A stretch of DNA of 21,984 bases from a virus, in the IMG/VR virus record IMGVR_UViG_3300027368_000017, positions 1-21,984 of that record; one strand, 5' to 3'. A model generated the notes under the pieces. That model searched no databases and was not told the DNA's origin. It saw nothing but the letters and a program-made list of their open reading frames with translations. Every line of letters starts with the position of its first letter. The stretch's first letter is position 1. A program made the translations under genes and the position numbers. Positions 14,199 to 21,599 of this stretch are shown here, piece after piece.

Positions 14199-17100
14199 AT
14201 GGTGGCGATTACTCTTCGCGCCGACCTTACTCGTGGTCTGACTAACGAGGAGATCGACGCCAATATGACAAACCTCAAGGCGGCAGCGGAAGCTGCTGCT
14301 TTGACGGCTTCTTGGGCAGGTGTCACTGGCAAGCCAGCAACGCTGGCTGGCTATGGCATTACTGATGCTCAGCCTGTCGATGCTGATCTGACTGCCATTG
14401 CAGCCCTTGCTGGTACGTCTGGCTTTTTGAAGAAGACTGCCGCCAACACTTGGGCTTTGGATACCAGTACCTATTTGACTGGCATCACATCAGGTCAGGT
14501 GACTACGGCTCTGGGCTTTACCCCGTACAACGCTACGAACCCGAACGGGTACATCACAAGCAGCGCCAGCATCTCCGGCACGTCGGCTGCGGTGAACTAC
14601 ACAGACACTAGAACGATTTCTCCCTCATCGCATGGAGCAAACAGGCTCACGTTTGGCTTCACAAGCTGGAGCAACAACAACACTTCGCCTTGGGCTGACT
14701 ACCTGCATCTGCGCGGCTACACGGACGCCACGGGTGGAAGTGACAACCTGCTGATGTTCCGCAAGGATGGGCTTGGCATTCGCGTATGGCAGCAATCCTT
14801 TGGCTCCGCAACGGCCTACTCCACGTTTAAAGATGTTGCGTGGACTGATGGCACGAACGCCTCCGGTACGTGGGGTATCAACGTCACCGGCTCGGCGGCC
14901 ACACTGACCACGGGCCGCACTATCGCTATGACTGGCGATGTGACCTACACCAGCGGCAGCTTCAATGGCTCAGCGAACGTCACAGGTACTGCAACGCTGG
15001 CAGCATCTGGGGTCACAGCAGGAACCTACGGCAGCTCGACAAACATTCCTCAGTTGACTGTTGATGCAAAAGGCCGAGTAACTGCGGTTTCCAACGTCGC
15101 AGTCAGCATCCCATCGGGATCGCTGACATTTACTGGAGACGTTACTGGCACGGGCACCACTGGTTCAAGTACAGCCTTGACTCTGGCGAACTCTGGAGTG
15201 ACCGCAGGAACCTACACCAAGGTGACGGTCGATGCCAAAGGCCGGGTGACCACTGGTGCTGCTCTTGCGGCTGGCGATGTGCCCACCCTGAACCAGAGCA
15301 CCACCGGTAATGCAGGGAGCGTTACCAACGGTGTTTACACAACTGGTGAACAAACAATTACTGCCCGCAAGATCTTTTCTACGACCAACAGTGCTATTGC
15401 AAGTGCAAGTGGAGATCTTTCAACCTTAGAAGTACGCTCTACCAGCACCGGGGCGGCTTTTATGGCCTTCCATCGCCCCACTCTTTATGCGGCTTACTTT
15501 GGCCTCGACAGTGACAACGTGTGGAAGGTGGGCGGCTGGTCGATGGGGGCCAACTCTTACCCGATTCTCCACTCCAACAACTACAACACCTACGCACCAA
15601 CGCTGACAGGCACAGGTGCATCTGGTACATGGAGCATCAACGTCACCGGAAATGCTGGGTCGGCGACGACTGCTGCGAGAGCAAGCGCAACCACTGTTCC
15701 TGCATCAACTGCTTTTACTAAATGGTTGTTTGCTACCACGAGCACTTCTGGGACTCTGGACTGGAACCACGTATCCAATACAAACCCTGGGGTTGGGGAA
15801 ACGCTTCTGCTTGGGACGGCTACTAACGGACCTGGCGGAAGCAATTATTACCACCCATTCAACATTGAGTATTCAGGAATCAGTGGTGTCGGTAACGTCA
15901 CTCAGATGGCGGTCGCTTACGGCAACGTCGGCAATGAGTTGTACATGCGTGGCCGATTTGGCGGCACATGGACGGGGTGGTCTCGGTATCTGAATAGCAG
16001 CAACTACAACTCGTACAGCCCAACTCTTACCGGCACTGGTGCTTCGGGGACTTGGGGTATCTCAGTCAGTGGAAGCGCTGGCTCAGTCTCTGGCGGTGCG
16101 GTAAGCGCAAGCTCCGTTTACAACTCGGGCATGTGGTACACATTCCCGGACGCCAATCGAGACGCCAACAACGCCGTCTGGTCTCCAAGCGCCGTTACTC
16201 GTGGCGTGGCTTACTTCTTTGGCACCGCATCGAGCGTCGGCACAGGTGGCAACTACGCCGGTGTGATGCAGTTCAACCCTTGGATTGGTACAACAGCAAG
16301 CACCGGTGATGCTTCATATCAACTGGCTTTTGGTAGCACAGCGGCCAACGGCGGGGGCGTGCCTCAACTCAGGATTCGCAAGGGTATCGACACCACCTGG
16401 AACAGCTGGTACGACCTTCTGACATCGGCCAACTACAGCACCTACGCACTGCCATTGACTGGCGGCGCTCTCAGTGGGGTGCTTACCATCAACAGCACCA
16501 GCGATAATCAGTTGCTGCTCCAGTCTACGGACTCGTGGACTGGTATTGGTTTCAATGACTCGGCTGTTTTAAACACAGAATACATCTGGCACAACGGAAC
16601 TAATGGTACGTTTGCGATTGGTGGAGGTGGCGCAAACGTCGCTGGTAAGAAGTTGCACGTTCATGGCGGCATGACAGTTGGAGCAGGATACGCCACAACT
16701 GGCAATCCGACCAACGGCTTGAACGTCGAAGGTGCGATTCAGCAAGCTGGCAATCAAGTCCTTCACGCTGGCAACCACACAAGCTACAGCCCATCTCTCA
16801 CTGGTACTGGTGCAAGCGGGTCTTGGGGCATAAGCGTCACTGGTTCTGCTGCGACACTGACCACAGCTCGCACGATCAACGGCGTGAGCTTCAACGGCAG
16901 TGCCAACATCACAGTCGCCGATTCGACCAAGCTGCCTCTTGCTGGTGGAACGCTGACAGGCGCTCTCACGATCCAGTCAGCAGCACCGATCCTGAACTTC
17001 TTCGAGAGCGATCAGACTCTCCCCGCTGGTCGTCGCCGATTTGTGCAGGACGGAAACGCGTTCTCACTGCGCCGGAATACTGCGGCAGGTGGCGATTTTT

Positions 17101-17477
17101 CCACCGAGGTTTACGACCTCAACGTGGATGCCTCCGGGAACTTCACTGCACTCGGCAACGTCACAGCCTACTCCGATGAGCGCCTGAAGCGGGACTGGGC
17201 TCCAGTTGCTTCTGACTTCGTTGCTCGCCTGGCAACCCTCAAGAGCGGAACCTACACCCGTATTGACAGCGGAGAGCGTCAAGCGGGTTCGTCTGCTCAA
17301 GACTGGCAGAAGCTCTTGCCTGAGGTGGTAGCCAGCAAAGACGAAACAGGCATCCTTGGTTTGGCCTATGGCAACGCAGCCCTTGTCTCAGCCATCGAGC
17401 TGGCCAAAGACAATCTCGAGCTGCGTGCTCGCATCGAGCGCCTCGAAGCTGCACTGAGCAAGCTGATCGGAGACTGA
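14199..17477 (+). CDS. Tail fibre/spike with C-terminal S74 intramolecular chaperone domain
   Basis: 1092 residues, start preceded by AAGGAG. Residues 1-110 form an N-terminal helical and GYGITDA-type part common in phage fibres. The shaft contains GVTAGTY / TVDAKGRVT modules and four copies of a GTGASGTWGIxVxGxA module. A pyocin-knob-like stretch lies around 510-600 (WNHVSNTNPGVGETLLLG ... GGTWTGWSRYL). The C-terminus is a Peptidase_S74 chaperone: YSDERLK with S992 and K997, AQD at 1033-1035, and a final coiled coil (ELRARIERLEAALSKLI). In this family the domain trimerises the fibre and then cuts itself off before the Ser, which would release residues 992-1092. This is probably a host-recognition fibre. 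Confidence 0.92.
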   Translation: MVAITLRADLTRGLTNEEIDANMTNLKAAAEAAALTASWAGVTGKPATLAGYGITDAQPVDADLTAIAALAGTSGFLKKTAANTWALDTSTYLTGITSGQVTTALGFTPYNATNPNGYITSSASISGTSAAVNYTDTRTISPSSHGANRLTFGFTSWSNNNTSPWADYLHLRGYTDATGGSDNLLMFRKDGLGIRVWQQSFGSATAYSTFKDVAWTDGTNASGTWGINVTGSAATLTTGRTIAMTGDVTYTSGSFNGSANVTGTATLAASGVTAGTYGSSTNIPQLTVDAKGRVTAVSNVAVSIPSGSLTFTGDVTGTGTTGSSTALTLANSGVTAGTYTKVTVDAKGRVTTGAALAAGDVPTLNQSTTGNAGSVTNGVYTTGEQTITARKIFSTTNSAIASASGDLSTLEVRSTSTGAAFMAFHRPTLYAAYFGLDSDNVWKVGGWSMGANSYPILHSNNYNTYAPTLTGTGASGTWSINVTGNAGSATTAARASATTVPASTAFTKWLFATTSTSGTLDWNHVSNTNPGVGETLLLGTATNGPGGSNYYHPFNIEYSGISGVGNVTQMAVAYGNVGNELYMRGRFGGTWTGWSRYLNSSNYNSYSPTLTGTGASGTWGISVSGSAGSVSGGAVSASSVYNSGMWYTFPDANRDANNAVWSPSAVTRGVAYFFGTASSVGTGGNYAGVMQFNPWIGTTASTGDASYQLAFGSTAANGGGVPQLRIRKGIDTTWNSWYDLLTSANYSTYALPLTGGALSGVLTINSTSDNQLLLQSTDSWTGIGFNDSAVLNTEYIWHNGTNGTFAIGGGGANVAGKKLHVHGGMTVGAGYATTGNPTNGLNVEGAIQQAGNQVLHAGNHTSYSPSLTGTGASGSWGISVTGSAATLTTARTINGVSFNGSANITVADSTKLPLAGGTLTGALTIQSAAPILNFFESDQTLPAGRRRFVQDGNAFSLRRNTAAGGDFSTEVYDLNVDASGNFTALGNVTAYSDERLKRDWAPVASDFVARLATLKSGTYTRIDSGERQAGSSAQDWQKLLPEVVASKDETGILGLAYGNAALVSAIELAKDNLELRARIERLEAALSKLIGD
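14856..16877 (+). repeat. Dispersed fibre modules (four copies) within the S74 fibre
   Basis: A module reading approximately SPTLTGTGASGTWGIxVxG, then a small Ala/Ser-rich stretch, recurs near 14856, 15592, 16018 and 16792; the first copy is partial. Preceding segments (NYNTYAPTLTG, NYNSYSPTLTG, NHTSYSPSLTG) repeat too. Each copy separates a longer, dissimilar insert, so the fibre looks like beads of exchangeable domains joined by this linker. Confidence 0.75.
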
Positions 17478-17478
17478 G

Positions 17479-17883
17479 ATGGCACTACCAGCAACAGGTG
17501 CCATTTCAATGTCTCAGATCAACACTGAGCTTGGCAGGTCTGCAACTGCAGCTCTGAGCATGAACGACGTTCAGTGCCGAAGCCTTGCAGGCAACGGCAC
17601 CACGATTGCCTCAGGTGCAAGCTGGAGCCTTGGAACAATTCGTGGTCGGCAGTGGAAAAGGTACAGCTTGGTTAGCACGATCTTTTACTGGGTTGAGTTT
17701 GGCTCAGGAGGCGGTCAAGTTGTATATGACGGCGCAACGCGAGGGTCTTTTGTGGGCGCTGCTCCTTCTAGCTTCACCACTGGTGGCTACACATATTACA
17801 GGGGGAATTTTATGTATACCGAGACTGTAACTGTGGGCTACTACAGCGACACCAACTCTTATTATGAAATCTCTCGAGCTTGA
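17479..17883 (+). CDS. Short tail-fibre-like protein (MALPATGAISMSQINTELG family)
   Basis: 134 residues, starting one base after the S74 fibre stop with GGAG upstream. The N-terminus MALPATGAISMSQINTELGR, followed by a segment of the type SLAGNGTTIASG, is a widespread phage fibre-associated motif. After it come a basic turn (IRGRQWKRYS) and a Tyr/Gly-rich beta region (GGYTYYRGNFMYTETVTVGY) that may be a small receptor or glycan-contacting domain. It has no membrane segment. The conserved head suggests attachment to a common virion partner while the C-terminal half is replaceable. Function beyond being a virion protein is inference. Confidence 0.7.
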   Translation: MALPATGAISMSQINTELGRSATAALSMNDVQCRSLAGNGTTIASGASWSLGTIRGRQWKRYSLVSTIFYWVEFGSGGGQVVYDGATRGSFVGAAPSSFTTGGYTYYRGNFMYTETVTVGYYSDTNSYYEISRA

Positions 17884-17894
17884 AAGACAAACCA

Positions 17895-18341
17895 ATGATT
17901 ACAAAGTTCAACATCAAAAGTGTCAAAGTCTTCGATAAGATCGGGGATGCGATTAACGTAATTGGCATGGTCGAATGGGTTGTTCGTATTTCAAACGAAG
18001 AGACTTCGATTCTGGGTATGGGTGAAACATTCATCCCAATTGGTGACCTTACAAACTTCACTGCTGTCGAAGATTTAGACGAGCAAACAGTGATGTCGTG
18101 GGTCATTGCCGCAGAAGGCGGAGATGAGTTTGTTCAGCGACTGATTGATGCACACAGGCCAATGCTTGAGCGCAAAGCCATCGAGTCCAGGATGACCGTC
18201 TTAAAGGTTCCGTTTGCGGGAGCTGATCCAAACAGACAAATCTTCCCAACCGCTTCTTCTGGGACAATCCCGTCGGCAGGTCAAATGGGCTTGCAGGCAA
18301 TGAACCCAAGCCGACCAGCCAATACTCTTCAATCAGTTTAA
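17895..18341 (+). CDS. Small phage protein, DUF7936-like, upstream copy
   Basis: 148 residues; the ATG at 17895 is chosen (GAAAGACAAACCA upstream) over a TTG 15 bases earlier. Residues 5-90 (FNIKSVKVFDKIGDAINVIG ... EDLDEQTVMSWVIAAEGGD) have the layout of a small domain seen in many environmental phages: a beta strand, V/I-rich sheet, a DL-T-E-x-V-x-W motif, then an amphipathic helix. I think this is DUF7936, not checked. The Pro/Ser-rich tail of about 45 residues is not recognised. A shorter relative lies at 19306-19650, so the two flank the cupin pair. Confidence 0.6.
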   Translation: MITKFNIKSVKVFDKIGDAINVIGMVEWVVRISNEETSILGMGETFIPIGDLTNFTAVEDLDEQTVMSWVIAAEGGDEFVQRLIDAHRPMLERKAIESRMTVLKVPFAGADPNRQIFPTASSGTIPSAGQMGLQAMNPSRPANTLQSV

Positions 18342-18349
18342 GGATTGCC

Positions 18350-18706
18350 ATGACCGCACCAATCATCAACGTAGGCCTTGTATCAAACGTCTTTGTTCGG
18401 CAAATGCACTTTGCTGCAGTGGGCGACTCAGAAGTGGGGCACAAGCATCGCTACGACCACATGACGCTGCTCGCCAAAGGTCAGCTCAGGGTCACCGTCA
18501 ACGGCCAAGCAACCGACTACACAGCGCCGATGATGATCTTTATTCGTGCCAACCTGGTGCATGAGCTCGAGTGCCTCTCTGAGAACACGGTGGCTTACTG
18601 CATCCACGGACTGCGTGATGCCGACAAGTCAGACGACATTGTTTCGCCAGACATGGTTCCTCGTGGTGTTGTACTTCGCTCAATGATTGCTCAGGTCATC
18701 GAGTAA
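18350..18706 (+). CDS. Small single-domain cupin, first of a tandem pair
   Basis: 118 residues with AAGGAT before the ATG. The cupin motif 1 reads GHKHRYDHMTLLAKG (residues 30-44): H31-x-H33-x3-H37-x6-G44, matching the usual spacing HxHx3-4Ex6G but with His at the Glu position. Motif 2-like residues are P60 and H71 in MIFIRANLVHELE. A small beta-barrel protein that probably binds a divalent metal is expected; substrate unknown. It sits directly before a second cupin (TAA followed at once by ATG) within the fibre-to-lysis interval, so the pair are co-translated. It could be a virion component or an enzyme acting on a small molecule or sugar. Confidence 0.72.
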   Translation: MTAPIINVGLVSNVFVRQMHFAAVGDSEVGHKHRYDHMTLLAKGQLRVTVNGQATDYTAPMMIFIRANLVHELECLSENTVAYCIHGLRDADKSDDIVSPDMVPRGVVLRSMIAQVIE

Positions 18707-19288
18707 ATGACTGCGGTTAACCGATTTCATTCCTCAGAGTTTTTTGGGGGCGCACCCATTCCTGACGAATGGGAAGATGCCCGTGCGTTCATGAATTGGT
18801 ACATGACGAACGGAATGCCGTGGATGATTCCATGGGGAGCGGAAGTGATTTGCTCTGACGATGCAACTGCTATTGCTCTGTTTCGTAAGGGACGTTGGCT
18901 TGCTGAACTTTACTTGGTTCATCCGAATCTGCCTGTGCCGGTTCATTCGCATCCAGACGTTGAGTCGATCATCGTGTACTTAGGCGGTGGTGAGCAGGAG
19001 CAAGAGGATGAATTCGGTATGTCCACCAAGTGGGGCGTGATTGCTCCTCTCTTAAAGAGCGGCGAAACCCATGGCGGAAGACCTTTTGGTCAGTCTGCAA
19101 AAGGGTATGCCATGATCAATTTTCAGCACTGGCCCGAAGGCGTTGAAGTAACCTCTGCAGCTGTTCGCTGGCAAGGTGACACAGCCGGCCCAAAACAAGA
19201 TGCACTGATTGCCAGGTATTTCCCGGCAGCAGTTCCTGTACCTGGCTTTGCAGATATAACTGCTTGTGCTCCAACTCCAATTCTTTAA
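18707..19288 (+). CDS. Cupin-type metal-binding protein, second of a tandem pair
   Basis: 193 residues, starting on the base after the preceding stop codon, so probably translated by coupling. The motif VHSHPDVESIIVYLGG fits cupin motif 1 exactly (H80-x-H82-x3-E86-x6-G93), and H122 in GETHGG is the likely fourth ligand. Residues 20-45 (EWEDARAFMNWYMTNGMPWM) form an unusual Trp/Met-rich N-terminal extension. No signal peptide or membrane segment. Metal-dependent catalysis or sugar binding is typical of cupins, but nothing in the sequence fixes a substrate. The canonical Glu is kept here, unlike in the first cupin, so this partner may be the active one of the pair. Confidence 0.72.
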   Translation: MTAVNRFHSSEFFGGAPIPDEWEDARAFMNWYMTNGMPWMIPWGAEVICSDDATAIALFRKGRWLAELYLVHPNLPVPVHSHPDVESIIVYLGGGEQEQEDEFGMSTKWGVIAPLLKSGETHGGRPFGQSAKGYAMINFQHWPEGVEVTSAAVRWQGDTAGPKQDALIARYFPAAVPVPGFADITACAPTPIL

Positions 19289-19305
19289 CCAACCAAGGAA
19301 CCACC

Positions 19306-19650
19306 ATGTCCGCAACCTTTGAAACCAAAATCAATGCCATCCGCACCGGTACCGTGGGCGAGCTCACAAACGTCGTCAAGCGCGTCGAATTCACCGTGAA
19401 GGGTACTGAGCAAGGCCAGAGCTTTGAGCTGCCTCAGAACGTCGATTTGGCCGATCCACAGAGCGAGGCCTTCGTGCCCTTGGCTCAAGTGACTGAAGCC
19501 AACGTGGTTCAGTGGGTGAACGAGAACTTCACCAACATGAGTGCTGTTCAAGAGCATATCCAATACGTGCTGAACCAAGAGGTAGCCAAGGTTGCTCTGG
19601 CTGAAGCTCCTCTTCCTTGGGCTCCAGCTCCTGAGCCTGTTACTCCCTGA
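19306..19650 (+). CDS. Small phage protein, DUF7936-like, downstream copy
   Basis: 114 residues. The ATG at 19306 is chosen because AACCAACCAAGGAACCACC precedes it, the same AACCAA-plus-AAGGAA leader seen on the minus-strand genes; a longer in-frame start would run into the cupin gene. The body (FETKINAIRTGTVGELTNVV ... TEANVVQWVNENF ... HIQYVLNQEVAKVALAE) and the terminal PLPWAPAPEPVTP follow the same plan as the 17895 protein and many phage homologues that end in PxLPW. It is a likely paralogue of that gene. Function is unknown. Confidence 0.65.
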   Translation: MSATFETKINAIRTGTVGELTNVVKRVEFTVKGTEQGQSFELPQNVDLADPQSEAFVPLAQVTEANVVQWVNENFTNMSAVQEHIQYVLNQEVAKVALAEAPLPWAPAPEPVTP

Positions 19651-19669
19651 TCCATAGAAAGCTGTACTC

Positions 19670-19900
19670 ATGGAACAGATGGACGTATCCCACCGGGAGA
19701 TCTATGACCGCTTGATAGCGGTCGAAGCAAAGGTCGACAAGATCGACAAGGCCACTACTGATGTGGTGGCTGCATTCGGTGCCGCTCAAGGCGCTTTCGT
19801 TGTTCTCGAATGGTTCGGCAAGATTGCAAAACCAATCCTTTGGGTTGGCGCATCAATCACCGCGATCGGAGTCATATGGCAAAACATCCGCATTAAGTAA
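19670..19900 (+). CDS. Holin-like small membrane protein
   Basis: 76 residues. The N-terminal half (SHREIYDRLIAVEAKVDKID) is a short soluble coiled coil and the C-terminal half a single hydrophobic segment (PILWVGASITAIGVIW, about 55-70) with a basic tail IRIK. This coil-then-membrane layout resembles XhlA-type and class III-like phage holins. It is the first gene of the lysis region and is followed by two more membrane proteins, so which one makes the hole cannot be decided from sequence. Start context is AGAAAG about 10 bases upstream, a weak Shine-Dalgarno, which would suit a low-abundance timing protein. Confidence 0.6.
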   Translation: MEQMDVSHREIYDRLIAVEAKVDKIDKATTDVVAAFGAAQGAFVVLEWFGKIAKPILWVGASITAIGVIWQNIRIK

Positions 19901-19914
19901 GAAAGGGGGTTTCT

Positions 19915-20397
19915 ATGGAACCCATCACCATGGCCCTGACTGCCATGGCTGCTGTTCAAAAGACAGTATCCATGATCAAGCAGGCATCTAAAACCGCTGA
20001 TGATGTGAGAAGTCTTGGCCCCTTGTTGGGCAGGTACTTCGAGCAGAAACATGAAGTCTCCAAGGCGCTGAACCAAGCTAAAAGCAAGGGCGGCTCCAAC
20101 ATGGGCAAGGCGGTCCAGATTGAACTGGATCTAAAAGCCCAACGTGACTTCGAAGAACAGGTCAAAGGCCTCTTCTTCCCTAACAACATGGATGTCTGGA
20201 ACTCCATCATGGTCCGAGTGGCTGAGATGGACAAGCAGGACAAGATTGATCAGCAGATAGCTCGAGACCGTCAACGTCGAGCCAAGCAGGATCAAGAAGA
20301 AATGATAGAGATCCTGATCGTTGTCGGTGGCGTCATCGTTATTTTTCTCTTGGTTGGCTTCGGTGCCTACCTCGTTATGTTCGAGATGAAGCGATGA
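19915..20397 (+). CDS. Membrane protein with C-terminal transmembrane segment, lysis region
   Basis: 160 residues, strong AAGGGGG upstream. The N-terminus is a mildly hydrophobic helix (MALTAMAAVQKTVSMIKQA). The middle is highly charged (residues about 40-125, including KQDKIDQQIARDRQRRAKQD). A strong transmembrane segment (ILIVVGGVIVIFLLVGFGAY, about 133-152) ends in the basic FEMKR. I do not recognise the family with certainty; similar proteins sit beside holin-like genes in phages of aquatic bacteria, as I recall. The stop overlaps the next ATG (ATGA). It may be an antiholin, a holin partner or a virion-exit protein. Confidence 0.6.
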   Translation: MEPITMALTAMAAVQKTVSMIKQASKTADDVRSLGPLLGRYFEQKHEVSKALNQAKSKGGSNMGKAVQIELDLKAQRDFEEQVKGLFFPNNMDVWNSIMVRVAEMDKQDKIDQQIARDRQRRAKQDQEEMIEILIVVGGVIVIFLLVGFGAYLVMFEMKR

Positions 20398-20609
20398 AAT
20401 ATCTGATCTTCCTCTGTTTGGGACTCTTCACAGGTTGTGAAGAGCAATACCGCTATTACTGTCAGAACCCAGACAACTTCCATGCAGAACGCTGCCAGAA
20501 GCCAAAGTGTCAATTCACTCAGACTTGTCCGGAGTATCTAGTCGCCCCAGTTTTGGAGAAACAAATTGAACAAACAAGACCTGCCTCTGCGCCAACCCCT
20601 GTCCGCTGA
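20394..20609 (+). CDS. Small Cys-rich lipoprotein
   Basis: 71 residues, coupled to the preceding gene by an ATGA overlap. A short signal sequence (MKYLIFLCLGLFTGC) has a lipobox with the lipidated Cys at 15. The mature part has four cysteines (C23, C34, C39, C45) in a YYCQNPDNF...RCQKPKCQF...TCPEYL pattern, known to me as a recurrent small phage lipoprotein of unknown role. It would sit in the outer membrane of a Gram-negative host. Being next to holin-like genes it may act in lysis or superinfection exclusion; neither is shown. Its 3' end overlaps the next gene if that gene uses the TTG start. Confidence 0.68.
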   Translation: MKYLIFLCLGLFTGCEEQYRYYCQNPDNFHAERCQKPKCQFTQTCPEYLVAPVLEKQIEQTRPASAPTPVR

Positions 20610-21099
20610 AGAGGCGGTCATGATCATGGAGGTCCGAGTATGGGCCTTCGTTGTTGTGGCTGTGACCATCATCTTGTTTGGCATTGTGGTGGCTCTTCTG
20701 TACTCCGTGACTTTCGTAACGCAGCCGATCAAGTCAATGGCTCCCATTGACCAGGCCTACACGAAGATGCTGAATGACATCGTGCTGCTGATCGTGGGTG
20801 GTATTGGTGGTGTGATTGGTAAGCGTGCTGTATCGACAGCAGCCAAAGCATTCTCACCACAGCCCCCACAGCAGCCGATGTGCCAACCAATGATGGGTGG
20901 CTACAACCAGAACAGTTACGCCCCTCCACAGTCTGCGTATGGCTTGCCATCACAGCCGTTTGGTGCAATGTCTGTCTGGAAGAACCCAGAGCTCGATGAG
21001 AGCTGGACACCAGGTCCGCCTCCCACGACACCGCCTGAATATCAAGAGCCTGACGAAGACCGCGCAGAGATTGCTGCAGCACGGAAGGAAGAAGAATGA
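20566..21099 (+). CDS. Membrane protein with two transmembrane segments, holin candidate
   Basis: 177 residues from a TTG at 20566 that has GGAG seven bases upstream. An alternative ATG at 20620 also has a plausible site (GAGG) and would avoid the 44-base overlap with the lipoprotein gene. Two hydrophobic segments are visible: AFVVVAVTIILFGIVVALLY (about 27-46) and DIVLLIVGGIGGVIG (about 71-85). The rest is a Pro/Gln-rich cytosolic tail ending in acidic and Lys-rich residues (DEDRAEIAAARKEEE). Two-TM topology and location before Rz fit a class II holin, but the long tail is unusual. The stop overlaps the Rz start (ATGA). Confidence 0.65.
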   Translation: MNKQDLPLRQPLSAEEAVMIMEVRVWAFVVVAVTIILFGIVVALLYSVTFVTQPIKSMAPIDQAYTKMLNDIVLLIVGGIGGVIGKRAVSTAAKAFSPQPPQQPMCQPMMGGYNQNSYAPPQSAYGLPSQPFGAMSVWKNPELDESWTPGPPPTTPPEYQEPDEDRAEIAAARKEEE

Positions 21100-21599
21100 A
21101 TCCGCTAACCCTTTACCCAGCGATTGCGCTTGTTGCACTCCTTGCCATAGGTGGCTTCTACAAGTACGGCTACAGCAACGGTTGGGATGATCGGGATACC
21201 GAGACTCAAATAGAGATTGCTCGCAAGAACGAAGAAGCTCGAGTCAAAGAGCAAGAGATGGCAGCAGTTGTTTCTGCCAAGGAAGCTGAACTTAGAAAGG
21301 CCAACGATGTTGTCAACAAAAAGCAAACTGATCTTAATCGCCTCATTGCTACTGGCAGGGTGCGCCTCCCCGCCGCCAGTTGTCCACAAGCCAGCGTCAA
21401 TCCCGCCACTCCCTCAGGAGATCGGGACAAAGCGCCAAGCCAACCTGACCCAGCGACTGACGGACCTTCTGATTCCGAGCGAGAAACCCTCCAGCTTATC
21501 GCCCAAATCGCCGCAGACGGAGACCGGGCAATCAATCAGCTCAACGCCTGCATTGACGCCTACGAAGAAGTAAGGAGCAAAGCAAATGGTAACCCCTGA
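21096..21599 (+). CDS. Rz: Rz-like inner-membrane spanin (i-spanin)
   Basis: 167 residues, AAGGAAG before the ATG. An N-terminal anchor (LYPAIALVALLAIGGFY, about 6-22) is followed by a long charged coiled coil (about 33-85, EIARKNEEARVKEQEMAAVV...), a Pro-rich middle and a C-terminal helix (ERETLQLIAQIAADGDRAIN). This is the layout of lambda Rz, which spans the periplasm and pairs with an outer-membrane lipoprotein to fuse the two membranes at lysis. That partner is encoded inside this gene in the +1 frame (21307-21573). The gene precedes the endolysin here, unlike lambda, where Rz follows it. Confidence 0.85.
   Translation: MNPLTLYPAIALVALLAIGGFYKYGYSNGWDDRDTETQIEIARKNEEARVKEQEMAAVVSAKEAELRKANDVVNKKQTDLNRLIATGRVRLPAASCPQASVNPATPSGDRDKAPSQPDPATDGPSDSERETLQLIAQIAADGDRAINQLNACIDAYEEVRSKANGNP
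21307..21573 (+). CDS. Rz1: Rz1-like outer-membrane spanin lipoprotein nested in Rz (+1 frame)
   Basis: 88 residues, wholly inside Rz in the +1 frame. The ATG at 21307 is chosen because AGAAAGG lies six bases upstream and because it places a clean lipoprotein signal at the N-terminus: SKLILIASLLLAGC with the lipidated Cys at 19. Longer in-frame starts would put the signal internally. The mature protein opens with a Pro-rich segment (ASPPPVVHKPASIPPLP), typical of Rz1, and continues with LTQRLTDLLIP. With Rz it forms the spanin complex that disrupts the outer membrane of Gram-negative hosts. Full nesting matches lambda Rz/Rz1. It ends with a TAA at 21571 that overlaps the endolysin Shine-Dalgarno region. 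Confidence 0.88.
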   Translation: MLSTKSKLILIASLLLAGCASPPPVVHKPASIPPLPQEIGTKRQANLTQRLTDLLIPSEKPSSLSPKSPQTETGQSISSTPALTPTKK

